38,580 nt of DNA from Streptomyces europaeiscabiei (GCF_001550375.1 NZ_LRTR01000247.1:1-38580); one strand, 5' to 3'; positions 9,398 through 17,748 are shown, numbered from the stretch's first letter. Notes: generated by a model not told the origin, from the sequence alone. Program-made: numbers and translations.

Positions 9398-10417
9398 TCA
9401 TCCGGCGGCTCCCAGGGGCGGGGCCGGGATGCCGCCCGCGTCCAGGTAGGACTGCGGCGGCTTGAGGCGCTGGCCGGGGAAGCCGCCCTTCTCGTACTTC
9501 AGGAGCTTTTGGGCCTTCTCCGGGTCCGTTTCGCCCTCGCCGAACGCCGGACAGAGCGGGGCGATGGGGCAGGCGCCGCAGGCCGGCTTCCGGGCGTGAC
9601 AGATACGGCGGCCGTGGAAGATCACGTGGTGCGACAGCATCGTCCACTCGCTCTTCGGGAAGAGCGCGCCGATGGCCGCCTCGATCTTGTCCGGGTCGGT
9701 CGCCTCGGTCCATCGCCAGCGTCGTACGAGCCGCTGGAAGTGCGTGTCGACGGTGATGCCGGGGCGACCGAAGGCGTTGCCCAGCACGACGAAGGCGGTC
9801 TTGCGGCCGACGCCGGGCAGTTTGACGAGGTCTTCGAGGCGGCCGGGGACCTCACCCCCGTGGTTCTCCACGAGGGCCTTCGACAGCCCTATGACCGACT
9901 TCGTCTTGGCCCGGAAGAACCCGCAGGGCCGCAGGATCTCCTCGACCTCCTCCGGGTTGGCCGCGGCCAGCTCCTCCGGGGTGGGGTACTTGGCGAAGAG
10001 CGCCGGTGTCGTCTGGTTGACCCGCAGGTCGGTCGTCTGCGCGGACAGGACGGTCGCGACGATCAGCTGGAAGGAGTTCTCGAAGTCCAGTTCCGGGTGC
10101 GCGTACGGATACACCTCGGCGAGTTCGCGGTTGATGCGACGGGCGCGACGGACCAAAGCGGTCTGCGACTCGGGCTTCGAGACCGCCTTCTTCGCCACCG
10201 CCTTTCGGGCGGGGGCGGCCCTTCTCGCCGGGGCGGCCTTCTTCGCCGGGGCCGTGGTCTTCCGGGCAGAGTTCTCCGCCGCTGATGGATCGGACACCTT
10301 CGTCGCCTTTGCCGTTTTGTTCGCTCCCGTGGGGCCCTGTTCGCCCACAGCGGAATCGCGACGTACAACCACCCGCCCAGCCCCCTTGGCCTGTGCTCTC
10401 ACCGGCGTTTTGGACAC
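9398..10417 (-). CDS. nth: endonuclease III (DNA glycosylase/AP lyase) with Lys/Ala-rich N-terminal tail
   Basis: A base-excision-repair enzyme that removes oxidised pyrimidines and nicks abasic sites. The HhH-GPD core runs from about residue 85. Catalytic Lys206 is in [10 protein letters not shown] and Asp224 in [10 protein letters not shown]. The [4Fe-4S] ligands are Cys273, 280, 283 and 289 (C-X6-C-X2-C-X5-C). About 80 extra N-terminal residues, including [19 protein letters not shown], resemble a histone H1-type tail and make the 339-residue protein much longer than E. coli Nth (about 211). The GTG start is supported by a TAGGCT hexamer exactly six bases upstream (leaderless arrangement). 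The gene is divergent from crp, with about 200 bp between the two starts. Confidence 0.95.
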   Translation of the reverse strand: MSKTPVRAQAKGAGRVVVRRDSAVGEQGPTGANKTAKATKVSDPSAAENSARKTTAPAKKAAPARRAAPARKAVAKKAVSKPESQTALVRRARRINRELAEVYPYAHPELDFENSFQLIVATVLSAQTTDLRVNQTTPALFAKYPTPEELAAANPEEVEEILRPCGFFRAKTKSVIGLSKALVENHGGEVPGRLEDLVKLPGVGRKTAFVVLGNAFGRPGITVDTHFQRLVRRWRWTEATDPDKIEAAIGALFPKSEWTMLSHHVIFHGRRICHARKPACGACPIAPLCPAFGEGETDPEKAQKLLKYEKGGFPGQRLKPPQSYLDAGGIPAPPLGAAG

Positions 10418-10429
10418 CCGGCCAGCCTA
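10418..10429 (-). promoter_or_regulatory. probable leaderless -10 element of nth
   Basis: On the minus strand the sequence reads TAGGCT, then six bases, then the nth GTG codon. The same arrangement precedes several other genes here, so transcription probably begins at or next to the start codon. No clear -35 hexamer was found. Confidence 0.5.
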
Positions 10430-10519
10430 AAGCCCGGCACCGACATCCGCCCCGGGCCCTGAAGATCGGCCCCCAATTGGACCCCTGACGCTTACCCCGG
10501 GACATGTGTGCGGCATCCT

Positions 10520-10533
10520 TGTGACAGATCACA
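10520..10533. promoter_or_regulatory. TGTGA/TCACA palindrome upstream of crp
   Basis: TGTGACAGATCACA is an inverted repeat of the Crp half-sites TGTGA and TCACA, about 90 bp before the crp start and between the divergent nth and crp genes. The half-sites are separated by four bases instead of the six usual for CRP-family operators, so binding by Crp (autoregulation) is possible but unproven. Confidence 0.4.
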
Positions 10534-10623
10534 CTGTTTGGTCCGTCCGGCAAGATGGGGAACACGGTCCCCTGGTAGTACGGGGAGCAAGATCCCCTGA
10601 GCAGGTCGACAAGGAGAGAACTC

Positions 10624-11298
10624 GTGGACGACGTTCTGCGGCGCGCCCCGCTCTTCGCGGCGCTCGATGACGAGCAGGCCGCGGAGCTCCGCGCCTCCAT
10701 GAGTGAGGTGACCCTCGCGCGCGGTGACGCTCTCTTTCACGAGGGCGACCCGGGTGACCGCCTCTATGTGGTCACCGAAGGCAAGGTCAAGCTTCACCGC
10801 GCGTCGCCAGACGGCCGCGAGAACATGCTGGCCGTGCTCGGCCCCGGTGAGCTGATCGGCGAGCTGTCGCTGTTCGACCCGGGTCCGCGGACGGCGACCG
10901 CCACGGCGCTGACCGAGGTCAAGCTGCTCGGCCTCGGCCACGGCGACCTCCAGCCGTGGCTCAACGCGCGGCCCGAGGTGGCCGCGGCGCTGCTGCGAGC
11001 TGTCGCACGGCGTCTGCGCAAGACCAACGACCAGATGTCCGACCTCGTGTTCTCGGACGTGCCCGGGCGGGTCGCTCGCGCACTGCTGGACCTCTCCCGA
11101 CGGTTCGGTGTGCAGTCGGAGGAGGGCATCCATGTGGTGCACGACCTCACGCAGGAAGAGCTGGCACAGCTCGTGGGTGCGTCTCGGGAGACCGTGAACA
11201 AGGCGCTGGCGGACTTCGCGCAGCGGGGGTGGCTGCGGTTGGAGGCTCGCGCGGTGATTCTGCTGGACGTGGAGCGGCTGGCCAAGCGGTCGCGCTGA
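10624..11298 (+). CDS. crp: Crp/Fnr family transcriptional regulator Crp
   Basis: A 224-residue cAMP-receptor-type regulator. The cyclic-nucleotide-binding domain covers about residues 8-120, with the phosphate-binding cassette GELSLFDPGPRTATATAL. The winged-helix C-terminus has the recognition helix in LTQEELAQLVGASRETVNKA. The GTG start follows AAGGAG at a spacing of seven bases. Position next to nth and upstream of the MBL-RidA-ATPase-wbl cluster matches Streptomyces crp (SCO3571 in S. coelicolor, from memory) and mycobacterial Rv3676. In Streptomyces, Crp is a global regulator of germination, development and secondary metabolism. The palindrome upstream may serve autoregulation. Confidence 0.95.
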   Translation: MDDVLRRAPLFAALDDEQAAELRASMSEVTLARGDALFHEGDPGDRLYVVTEGKVKLHRASPDGRENMLAVLGPGELIGELSLFDPGPRTATATALTEVKLLGLGHGDLQPWLNARPEVAAALLRAVARRLRKTNDQMSDLVFSDVPGRVARALLDLSRRFGVQSEEGIHVVHDLTQEELAQLVGASRETVNKALADFAQRGWLRLEARAVILLDVERLAKRSR

Positions 11299-11319
11299 CC
11301 GTTTCTGGTCCGGGTCGTC

Positions 11320-11358
11320 CGGCCGACGTCGTGACCCGGGTCATGCGGCCGACGTCGT
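11320..11358. repeat. 13-bp direct repeat after crp
   Basis: CGGCCGACGTCGT occurs twice, 26 bp apart (start to start), immediately downstream of the crp stop, flanking a GACCCGGGTC palindrome. It may be a termination or mRNA-end structure; no function is assigned. Confidence 0.5.
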
Positions 11359-11622
11359 AAGCGTCGATGGGGTTCGTCTCGTTCAGCGGGGCGGGCCCCA
11401 TTGGTTTCTCCAGGGGTTTCGCCCCCGCCGCCGCTACCCGTTCCCATCCCCAGGGGCTGTGCCCCTTCGACCCCCTTGGGCGCCCTATGAAACGCCTTGT
11501 GGCTTGGGGGTTCGGATTTGTTGGCGGGTGCGGGTTCGTCATGGTTGCTCGCGCAGTTTCTCGCGCCTCTTGCGGGGCTTGAATGGCCTACCCCCTCGCG
11601 TCCCTCCCGGCACAGTGACCCC
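11359..11622. repeat. degenerate Streptomyces-type intergenic repeat region
   Basis: No convincing gene is seen here. The stretch holds short GC-rich hairpin motifs (for example CAGGGGCTGTGCCCC) and, at 11547-11570, a degenerate relative of the arm of the inverted repeat found at 36415-36516 (GCGCAGTTTCTCGCGCC here versus GCGCAGTTCCCCGCGCC there). Such sequences are common between Streptomyces genes. The stretch separates crp from the nucleotidyltransferase gene. Confidence 0.5.
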
Positions 11623-12447
11623 ATGGTCGGAATGGGGCGTGCACGAGGGCTGGACAGTCGCGGATACATCGAGCGGGAGGGGGCGCTCGGGCGGGTGCCC
11701 GAGGTGTTTCGGCCTGTGGTGGCGGCGGCTCGGGGCCGGGTTCTGGACGTGTTCGGGGGGCGGCTGCACAGTGCGTACCTCTACGGGTCGATTCCCCGGG
11801 GCACGGCACGTCCGGGGCGCAGTGACCTCGATCTGTTGCTGGCGTTGCGCGAGGAGCCCACAGAGGCGGACCGGACGGCGGCTCGGGCGCTGGACGAGGC
11901 TTGGGACACCGCGTTTCCGCAGATCGACGGGGCCGGAACGCTGCTGGTCAGCCGGGCGCAGGTGCTCAGCGACCTGGAGCGGTACGACCTGGGCTGGTTC
12001 GTGGCCTGTCTGTGCACTCCCCTGCTGGGCGAGGACCTGGCGCAGGACCTGCCGCGCTATCGGCCCGGCTCCCTCCTCGCCCGCGAGACCAACGGCGACC
12101 TCGCGCTGCAGCTGCCGCGCTGGCGTGAGCGGGTCGCGCGGGCCACGACCGACGACGCCCGGCGGGTGCTCGTCCGCGGTTGCTCCCGGCGGCTCGTCCG
12201 CACCGGCTTCACCCTCGTCATGCCCCGCTGGAACGGCTGGACCAGCGATCTGCACGAGATGGCGGAGGCGTTCGGCGAGTACTACCCGGAGCGCGCCGCG
12301 CAGATGCGCGCGGCGGCGGTTGCCGGGTACGAACCGGGTGCCCGGGCCGACGTTCTGCGGGCGTATCTGGACGACCTCGGGCCCTGGCTGGCGGATGAGT
12401 ACGCGCGCGTGCACGGCGTCAAAGCGCCCCGCCCCGGAGATCAGTGA
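11623..12447 (+). CDS. MNT-type nucleotidyltransferase domain protein
   Basis: A 274-residue protein with the nucleotidyltransferase signature YLYGSIPRGTARPGRSDLDL: Gly55-Ser56, then the metal-binding pair Asp68 and Asp70. The C-terminal half is helical and resembles the rest of aminoglycoside-type nucleotidyltransferase proteins, but no substrate can be assigned. I chose the first of two nearby ATGs (11623, 11632), because CACAGT lies exactly six bases before it, matching the leaderless spacing of other genes here. Longer upstream starts would include repeat-derived sequence. The gene is convergent with the MBL gene. It might modify a small molecule or a protein; the evidence supports only the fold. 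Confidence 0.78.
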   Translation: MVGMGRARGLDSRGYIEREGALGRVPEVFRPVVAAARGRVLDVFGGRLHSAYLYGSIPRGTARPGRSDLDLLLALREEPTEADRTAARALDEAWDTAFPQIDGAGTLLVSRAQVLSDLERYDLGWFVACLCTPLLGEDLAQDLPRYRPGSLLARETNGDLALQLPRWRERVARATTDDARRVLVRGCSRRLVRTGFTLVMPRWNGWTSDLHEMAEAFGEYYPERAAQMRAAAVAGYEPGARADVLRAYLDDLGPWLADEYARVHGVKAPRPGDQ

Positions 12448-12527
12448 AGGGCCTGAGGGGCTGATCCTCGGGTCGTGGGGCTCCGAGCGCGCCCCGGGAG
12501 GGCCCTGGAAGCGCCTGGGCGGGGCCG

Positions 12528-12548
12528 CTGAGGCCCGGGAGGCCTCAG
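12528..12548. terminator. hairpin between convergent genes
   Basis: CTGAGGCC and GGCCTCAG form a perfect 8-bp stem around a five-base loop, in a 160-bp gap between the convergent nucleotidyltransferase and MBL genes. There is no T-run, so it is called on position and structure only. Confidence 0.4.
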
Positions 12549-12608
12549 AGGCCCAGGGAGACCCCTCGGTCGCGCGTGGCCCCGGAGGCGGCCGCTCAGG
12601 CTCGGGGG

Positions 12609-13439
12609 TCAGATCAGGCCGTGGTCGGTCAGGTACTCCAGTTGCGCCCGTACCGAGAGTTCCGCGGCCGGCCACAGGGAGCGGTCGACGTCCGCGTAGA
12701 CACGGGCCACGACCTCGCCGGGGGTGCGGTGGCCGTTCTCGAAGGCCGTCTCGACCTGGGCGAGTCGGTGGGCGCGATGGGCGAGGTAGAACTCGACGGC
12801 GCCCTGGGCGTCCTCCAGGACGGGGCCGTGGCCGGGGAGGACGGTGTGGACGCCGTCGTCGACCGTGAGGGACCTGAGGCGGCGGAGGGAGTCGAGATAG
12901 TCGCCGAGACGGCCGTCGGGGTGGGCCACGACCGTCGTACCGCGCCCCAGGACGGTGTCGCCCGTCAGGACGGCCCGGTCGGCCGGGAGATGGAAGCAGA
13001 GCGAGTCGGCGGTGTGGCCGGGGGTGGGGACGACGCGGAGTTCGAGGCCGCCGACCGAGACGACGTCGCCCGCGCAGAGCCCTTCGTCGCCGAGCCGCAG
13101 CGCCGGGTCGAGGGCCCTGACGTTCGTCCTGGTCAGCTCGGCGAAGCGGGCGGCGCCCTCCGCGTGGTCCGGGTGCCCGTGCGTGAGCAGGGTCAGCGCG
13201 ACCCTCTTGCCCGCCGACTCCGCCGTGTCGACGACGTTGCGCAGGTGGACGTCGTCCAGGGGCCCCGGGTCGACCACGACCGCCAGCTCGGAGTCCGGTT
13301 CGGACACGATCCAGGTGTTGGTCCCGTCCAGCGTCATCACGGACGCGTTCGGCGCGAGCACGTTGACCGCGCGCGCGGTGGCGGGCCCGGACAGGACGCC
13401 GCCCCTGGGCTGGCCGGGAAGGGCTGCTGCGTCGGTCAT
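12609..13439 (-). CDS. metallo-beta-lactamase-fold hydrolase
   Basis: A 276-residue MBL-fold protein with the zinc motif THGHPDH (His87, His89, Asp91, His92), a further His142 in TPGHTAD, and Asp161 in LTGDTV. Resemblance is to glyoxalase II/LACTB2-like hydrolases rather than antibiotic-hydrolysing enzymes. M. tuberculosis has an MBL homologue (Rv3677c, from memory) at the same position next to crp. The ATG start has GGAAGG upstream. It follows the second NUDIX gene on the same strand after about 150 bp, so it may end a DUF4177-RidA-NUDIX-MBL cluster. The substrate is unknown; LACTB2-like members include thioesterases and nucleases. Confidence 0.9.
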   Translation of the reverse strand: MTDAAALPGQPRGGVLSGPATARAVNVLAPNASVMTLDGTNTWIVSEPDSELAVVVDPGPLDDVHLRNVVDTAESAGKRVALTLLTHGHPDHAEGAARFAELTRTNVRALDPALRLGDEGLCAGDVVSVGGLELRVVPTPGHTADSLCFHLPADRAVLTGDTVLGRGTTVVAHPDGRLGDYLDSLRRLRSLTVDDGVHTVLPGHGPVLEDAQGAVEFYLAHRAHRLAQVETAFENGHRTPGEVVARVYADVDRSLWPAAELSVRAQLEYLTDHGLI

Positions 13440-13587
13440 GCGGGGGCGCCTTCCAGCGGGGTGGGCGGAGTGTCACGGTGTGGGACGGTGGCCGGCGCGG
13501 CGTTTCGACGCCCGCGCGGCGGGGTGCGGGGCGCCCGGAGGAACGGGGCCTCGCCGCCCGGCCGTCCCGGGAGGGCCGACGTATCCG

Positions 13588-14457
13588 TCACGGGGAGTCT
13601 CCGGCGGCCGATATGCGCTTGGTGAACTCGGCGTGGCCGGGCCAGGAGAGAACCACCTCGTCGCCCTCCAGGCGGGCCTGTGCGAGTACGGGGGTCAGGT
13701 CGCGGGCGGGTGCGGCGGCGAGCGCGGCGGCGGCCGTGTCGTACCGCGCGAGCCGGCGCAGCGTCGCGATGGTGGGCGGCATCATCAACAGTTCGCCCTT
13801 GTCGTAGCCGTCCGCCGCGTCACGGGGGCGGATCCACACCGTGCGGTCGGCCTCCGTGGAGGCGTTGCGGGTGCGCTGGCCCTGCGGGAGGGCCGCCACG
13901 AAGAACCAGGTGTCGTAGCGGCGGGACTCGAACTCGGGGGTGATCCAGCGGGCCCAGGCGCCCAGCAGGTCGGACCGCAGGACCAGCCCTCTGCGCTCCA
14001 GGAACTCCGCGAAGGACAGCTCCCGGGCGGCCACCGCCGCGCGATCCGCCTCCCAGTCGTCGCCCGTGGTGTCGCCGACCACGGTGTCGGAGCCGGGCCC
14101 GGCGAGCAGCACGCCCGCCTCCTCGTACGTCTCCCGTACGGCCGCGCAGATGATCGCCTGGGCGCCGGTCTCGTCGACACCGAGCCGGGACGCCCACCAC
14201 GCGCGCGTGGGGCCCGCCCAGCGGATCTGGTGGTCGTCGTCGAGCGGATCCACACCGCCGCCCGGATACGCGTACGCGCCCCCGGCGAAGGCCATGGAGG
14301 CGCGTCTGCGCAGCATGTGCACGACCGGGGTGCCGGACGTGTCCTTGAGCAGCATGACGGTGGCGGCCCGCCTGGGGGTCACCGGTGTCAGCGTGCCGGC
14401 CGCGAGCGCGCGGATACGGTCCGGCCACTCGGCTGGGTACCACTGCCCGTTTGCCAT
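13588..14457 (-). CDS. NUDIX hydrolase (NUDT7/NUDT19-like insertion form)
   Basis: A 289-residue NUDIX protein. The Gly part of the box (YAYPGGGVDPLDDD) is separated by an insertion of about 35 residues from the RETYEEAGVLL half, a layout seen in NUDT19-like coenzyme A or nucleotide hydrolases. The substrate is not certain. The ATG start is supported by TAGCCT exactly six bases upstream, indicating a leaderless message. It sits between RidA and the MBL gene on the same strand. Confidence 0.88.
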   Translation of the reverse strand: MANGQWYPAEWPDRIRALAAGTLTPVTPRRAATVMLLKDTSGTPVVHMLRRRASMAFAGGAYAYPGGGVDPLDDDHQIRWAGPTRAWWASRLGVDETGAQAIICAAVRETYEEAGVLLAGPGSDTVVGDTTGDDWEADRAAVAARELSFAEFLERRGLVLRSDLLGAWARWITPEFESRRYDTWFFVAALPQGQRTRNASTEADRTVWIRPRDAADGYDKGELLMMPPTIATLRRLARYDTAAAALAAAPARDLTPVLAQARLEGDEVVLSWPGHAEFTKRISAAGDSP

Positions 14458-14469
14458 GGGCGGAGGCTA
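14458..14469 (-). promoter_or_regulatory. probable leaderless -10 element of the second NUDIX gene
   Basis: Minus strand: TAGCCT, six bases, ATG. It lies in the 61-bp gap after RidA, so the NUDIX gene may have its own promoter inside the cluster. Confidence 0.45.
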
Positions 14470-14518
14470 ACTCGTCAGGGGCGGATGTTCGAGTGAGCCT
14501 CCGCGATCTTGGCGACCG

Positions 14519-14986
14519 CTACGCGCTGGTGAGCTCCACCTGGAGCTCCACCTCGACCGGCGCGTCCAGCGGCAGTACCGCAACGCCGACCGCGCTGCGC
14601 GCGTGGACGCCCTTGTCGCCGAAGACTGCGCCCAGGAGTTCGCTCGCGCCGTTCAGCACGGCGGGCTGGCCCGTGAAGTCGGAGGCCGAGGCCACGAAGC
14701 CGACGACCTTCACCACGCGCGCGACACGGTCCAGGTCGCCCGCCACGGACTTCACCGCGGCCAGGGCGTTCAGCGCGCAGGTGCGGGCGAGTTCCTTGGC
14801 CTCCTCGGGGGTGACCTCCGCGCCGACCTTGCCGGTGACGGGCAGCTTGCCCTCCACCATGGGGAGCTGCCCGGCGGTGTACACGTACACACCGGACTGC
14901 ACGGCCGGCTGGTACGCGGCGAGCGGTGGCACGACCTCGGGCAGCCTCAGCCCGAGTTCCGCGAGTCTGGCCTCGACGGCGCTCAC
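14519..14986 (-). CDS. RidA (YjgF/YER057c/UK114) family protein
   Basis: A 155-residue RidA-superfamily protein. Canonical RidA deaminates reactive enamine/imine intermediates such as 2-aminoacrylate. Visible family features are YVYTAGQLPM, NALAAVKSVAGDLDRV and the C-terminal HARSAVGVAVLP with the usual arginine. This longer subfamily is less well characterised, so imine deaminase activity is inferred. The GTG start overlaps the stop of DUF4177 (GTGA), implying coupled translation. Confidence 0.88.
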   Translation of the reverse strand: MSAVEARLAELGLRLPEVVPPLAAYQPAVQSGVYVYTAGQLPMVEGKLPVTGKVGAEVTPEEAKELARTCALNALAAVKSVAGDLDRVARVVKVVGFVASASDFTGQPAVLNGASELLGAVFGDKGVHARSAVGVAVLPLDAPVEVELQVELTSA

Positions 14987-15141
14987 GGCTTGGGCCGCTT
15001 CAGGTAGGCCACCAGCTGCTCGGGGTTGTTCGGCCCGGGTACGACCTGGACGAGCTCCCAGCCGTCCTCGCCCCAGGTGTCCAGAATCTGCTTCGTGGCG
15101 TGGACGAGCAGCGGCACGGTTGAGTATTCCCACTTGGTCAT
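14983..15141 (-). CDS. DUF4177 small protein
   Basis: A 52-residue protein, MTKWEYSTVPLLVHATKQ at the start and ending AYLKRPKP, typical of DUF4177. The family has a predicted compact alpha/beta fold with the WEY and GWELVQVVP motifs and no known activity. The start is supported by TAAAGT seven bases upstream, another leaderless arrangement. Its stop overlaps the GTG of RidA. It is divergent from the first ArsA-like ATPase across a region with a 22-bp tandem repeat. M. tuberculosis appears to have a matching short gene (Rv3678A) at this spot. Confidence 0.85.
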   Translation of the reverse strand: MTKWEYSTVPLLVHATKQILDTWGEDGWELVQVVPGPNNPEQLVAYLKRPKP

Positions 15142-15171
15142 GTGGCCGACTTTATCCGCTGCCCGGCCGCT

Positions 15172-15259
15172 GTCCGCCGCGGGTTCCGTCTTGGTCCGCC
15201 GCGGGTTCCGTCTCGGCCCGCCGCGGGTTCCGCCGCCGTCCGCCGCGGGTTCCGTCGCC
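15172..15259. repeat. 22-bp tandem repeat, four copies
   Basis: Four head-to-tail copies start at 15172, 15194, 15216 and 15238, each beginning with a form of GTCCGCCGCGGGTTCCG. The third copy differs at a few positions, and a partial fifth follows. The core CCGCGG is palindromic. The array lies between the divergent DUF4177 and ATPase starts. Confidence 0.9.
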
Positions 15260-15317
15260 GTCCCGGCGGGCAGGAAGGCCTGGACGGGCCCGGGCCGACA
15301 GGCGGGGAGAGCACAAG

Positions 15318-15326
15318 TTGTCCACA
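15318..15326 (+). promoter_or_regulatory. DnaA-type box TTGTCCACA
   Basis: A perfect match to the preferred Streptomyces DnaA-box sequence, 44 bases before the ATPase start. Two more are at 22247 and 22290. Binding is inferred from sequence only. Confidence 0.5.
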
Positions 15327-15356
15327 GCCTCCCGCGTAGTCCGCGCGCGGACTGGT

Positions 15357-15369
15357 TAGGCTCGAATAC
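15357..15369 (+). promoter_or_regulatory. probable leaderless -10 element of the first ATPase gene
   Basis: TAGGCT is followed by seven bases and the GTG codon, with no ribosome site in between. It resembles the elements before nth and the penicillin-binding protein gene. Confidence 0.5.
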
Positions 15370-16347
15370 GTGAGCAGGCTCCAGGTCGTCAGCGGCAAGG
15401 GCGGGACCGGAAAGACCACGGTCGCCGCCGCACTCGCGCTCGCCCTCGCGACCGAGGGGAAGCGCACCCTCCTGGTCGAGGTCGAGGGCAGACAGGGCAT
15501 CGCGCAGCTCTTCGAGGCAGAGGCACTGCCGTACGAGGAGCGGAAGATCGCGGTGGCATCCGGGGGCGGGGAGGTGTACGCGCTGGCCATCGACCCCGAA
15601 CTGGCCCTGTTGGACTACCTCCAGATGTTCTACAAACTGGGCGGGGCGGGCCGGGCCCTGAAGAAGCTCGGCGCCATCGACTTCGCGACCACCGTCGCGC
15701 CCGGCCTGAGGGACGTGCTGCTGACCGGCAAGGCCTGCGAGGCGGTCCGCCGCAAGGAGAAGAGCGGGCGGTTCACGTACGACTACGTGGTGATGGACGC
15801 GCCGCCCACCGGGCGCATCACCCGCTTCCTGAACGTCAACGACGAGGTGGCGGGCCTCGCCAAGATCGGCCCGATACACAATCAGGCCCAGGCCGTCATG
15901 CGGGTCCTGAAGTCCCCCGAGACGGCTGTGCATCTGGTGACGCTGCTGGAGGAGATGCCCGTCCAGGAGACGGCGGACGGCATCGCCGAGCTGCGGGCCG
16001 CGAAGCTTCCGGTGGGGCGGATCATCGTCAACATGGTGCGGCCCGAGCTGCTGGACGCCGACGAGCTGGAGTTCGCGCGCGGGGTGCCGCGCACGGCCGT
16101 CGCCAAGTCCCTGTCCACGGCGGGCCTGGGCGGCGCACGGCGCGGCGGCACCGCCGAGCGCCTGGTGGAGCCACTGCTCACGCAGGCTGAGGAGTACGCC
16201 GAGCGGTACACCCTGGAGCACGAACAGCGGGGAGTACTGGGCAAGCTGGGCCTTCCCCTGCACGAACTGCCGTTGCTCGCCGAGGGAATGGATTTGGCGG
16301 GCCTGTACGAACTGGCCACGGAACTGCGTCAGCAAGGAATCTCATGA
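15370..16347 (+). CDS. ArsA/Get3-like P-loop ATPase, first of pair
   Basis: A 325-residue SIMIBI-class ATPase with the deviant Walker A motif SGKGGTGKTT at residues 6-15 and the switch-type DYVVMDAPPTGRI. It is usually annotated as an anion-transporting ATPase, but no ArsB-type channel or arsenic gene is present. The mycobacterial homologue pair Rv3679-Rv3680 forms a Get3/ArsA-like complex linked to stress tolerance, so a role as a heteromeric ATPase is more likely than arsenite export. The start is leaderless (see the upstream element). The stop overlaps the ATG of the partner (ATGA), which fits equimolar production of two subunits. Confidence 0.9.
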   Translation: MSRLQVVSGKGGTGKTTVAAALALALATEGKRTLLVEVEGRQGIAQLFEAEALPYEERKIAVASGGGEVYALAIDPELALLDYLQMFYKLGGAGRALKKLGAIDFATTVAPGLRDVLLTGKACEAVRRKEKSGRFTYDYVVMDAPPTGRITRFLNVNDEVAGLAKIGPIHNQAQAVMRVLKSPETAVHLVTLLEEMPVQETADGIAELRAAKLPVGRIIVNMVRPELLDADELEFARGVPRTAVAKSLSTAGLGGARRGGTAERLVEPLLTQAEEYAERYTLEHEQRGVLGKLGLPLHELPLLAEGMDLAGLYELATELRQQGIS

Positions 16348-17744
16348 CTCCGGACCCGGCCGCCACGCACGATGCGGCCCACTCCCACGACGGACACCGC
16401 GTGATCGGCTCGACCCGCCCCCTCGCGATCGACCCCCTGCTGGACGACCCGCGGACGCGCATCGTGGTGTGCTGCGGCGCCGGCGGGGTGGGCAAGACGA
16501 CCACGGCGGCGGCGCTCGGGGTGCGGGCCGCCGAGCGCGGCCGCAAGGTGGTCGTGCTCACCATCGACCCGGCCCGGCGGCTCGCCCAGTCCATGGGCAT
16601 CGACTCGTTGGACAACACCCCGCGGCGGGTGAAGGGCATCGACGGGGACGGCGAACTGCACGCCATGATGCTCGACATGAAGCGCACCTTCGACGAGATC
16701 GTCGAAGCGCACGCGGACCCCGACCGGGCCTCCGCCATCCTGAGCAACCCCTTCTACCAATCGCTCTCGGCGGGCTTCGCGGGCACGCAGGAGTACATGG
16801 CGATGGAGAAGCTGGGCCAGTTGCGGGCCCGGGACGAGTGGGACCTGATCGTCGTCGACACGCCGCCCTCCCGCTCGGCGCTGGACTTCCTGGACGCCCC
16901 GAAGCGGCTCGGCTCGTTCCTCGACGGCAAGCTGATCCGCGTCCTGCTGGCGCCGGCGAAGGTCGGCGGGCGGGCCGGCATGAAGTTCCTGAACGTCGGC
17001 ATGTCGATGATGACGGGCGCCCTGGGCAAGCTCCTCGGCGGTCAACTGCTCAAGGACGTACAGACGTTCGTGGCCGCCATGGACTCCATGTTCGGCGGCT
17101 TCCGTACGCGCGCGGACGCCACGTACAAGCTGCTCCAGGCACCCGGCACGGCCTTCCTCGTGGTGGCCGCGCCCGAGCGGGACGCGCTGCGCGAGGCGGC
17201 GTACTTCGTGGAGCGGCTGGCGGCCGAGGACATGCCGCTGGCCGGGCTGGTGCTCAATCGCGTCCATGGCAGCGGCGCGGCCCAGCTGTCCGCCGAGCGC
17301 GCGCTCGCCGCCGCGGAAAATCTTGACGAGCCCCGCATTGTGGATCAGATGGACGGGAAAGCAGTTCGTAACTCTCCCGACACGTACGGCAGTTCAGGCA
17401 GTCCCGACCGTCCAGGCAGTCCAGAATCTCGCGCAACGACCGGCACCCCGGACGGCTCCCCCGCCCCGGAGGACCAGCAGAACCAAGCCGTTGCCGATCA
17501 GGCCGTCTCCCCGGACCTGACCGTGGAACAGCTCACGGCGGGCCTGCTCAGGTTGCACGCCGAGCGGATGCGTCTGCTCTCCCGCGAGCAGCGCACGCGT
17601 GACCGCTTCACCGCGCTGCATCCCGAGGTGGCCGTCGCCGAAGTGGCCGCGCTGCCCGGTGATGTCCACGACCTGGTGGGTCTGCGGAACATCGGCGACC
17701 GGCTCGCGGCCATAAGGCCGGAACTTCCCACCTCCGACGACTGA
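16344..17744 (+). CDS. ArsA/Get3-like P-loop ATPase, second of pair
   Basis: A 466-residue partner ATPase. The Walker A motif CCGAGGVGKTTTA lies near residue 45 and DLIVVDTPPSRSALDF near residue 170. LTIDPARRLAQSMG follows the P-loop as in Rv3680-type proteins. The C-terminal third contains a Ser/Pro/Gly/Asp-rich low-complexity stretch (about residues 345-395) and then a helical segment ending in an acidic tail. Translation is coupled to the upstream ATPase by ATGA overlap. The wblA gene lies convergent downstream, separated by a 24-bp tandem repeat that starts directly after the stop codon. Confidence 0.9.
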   Translation: MTPDPAATHDAAHSHDGHRVIGSTRPLAIDPLLDDPRTRIVVCCGAGGVGKTTTAAALGVRAAERGRKVVVLTIDPARRLAQSMGIDSLDNTPRRVKGIDGDGELHAMMLDMKRTFDEIVEAHADPDRASAILSNPFYQSLSAGFAGTQEYMAMEKLGQLRARDEWDLIVVDTPPSRSALDFLDAPKRLGSFLDGKLIRVLLAPAKVGGRAGMKFLNVGMSMMTGALGKLLGGQLLKDVQTFVAAMDSMFGGFRTRADATYKLLQAPGTAFLVVAAPERDALREAAYFVERLAAEDMPLAGLVLNRVHGSGAAQLSAERALAAAENLDEPRIVDQMDGKAVRNSPDTYGSSGSPDRPGSPESRATTGTPDGSPAPEDQQNQAVADQAVSPDLTVEQLTAGLLRLHAERMRLLSREQRTRDRFTALHPEVAVAEVAALPGDVHDLVGLRNIGDRLAAIRPELPTSDD

Positions 17745-17748
17745 TACC

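Noticed and set aside
14983..16335. A 450-residue minus-strand frame that ends with the DUF4177 sequence
   Set aside because: It only reads through the antisense of the ATPase and the 22-bp repeats into DUF4177. The real gene starts at the ATG at 15141, supported by TAAAGT upstream.
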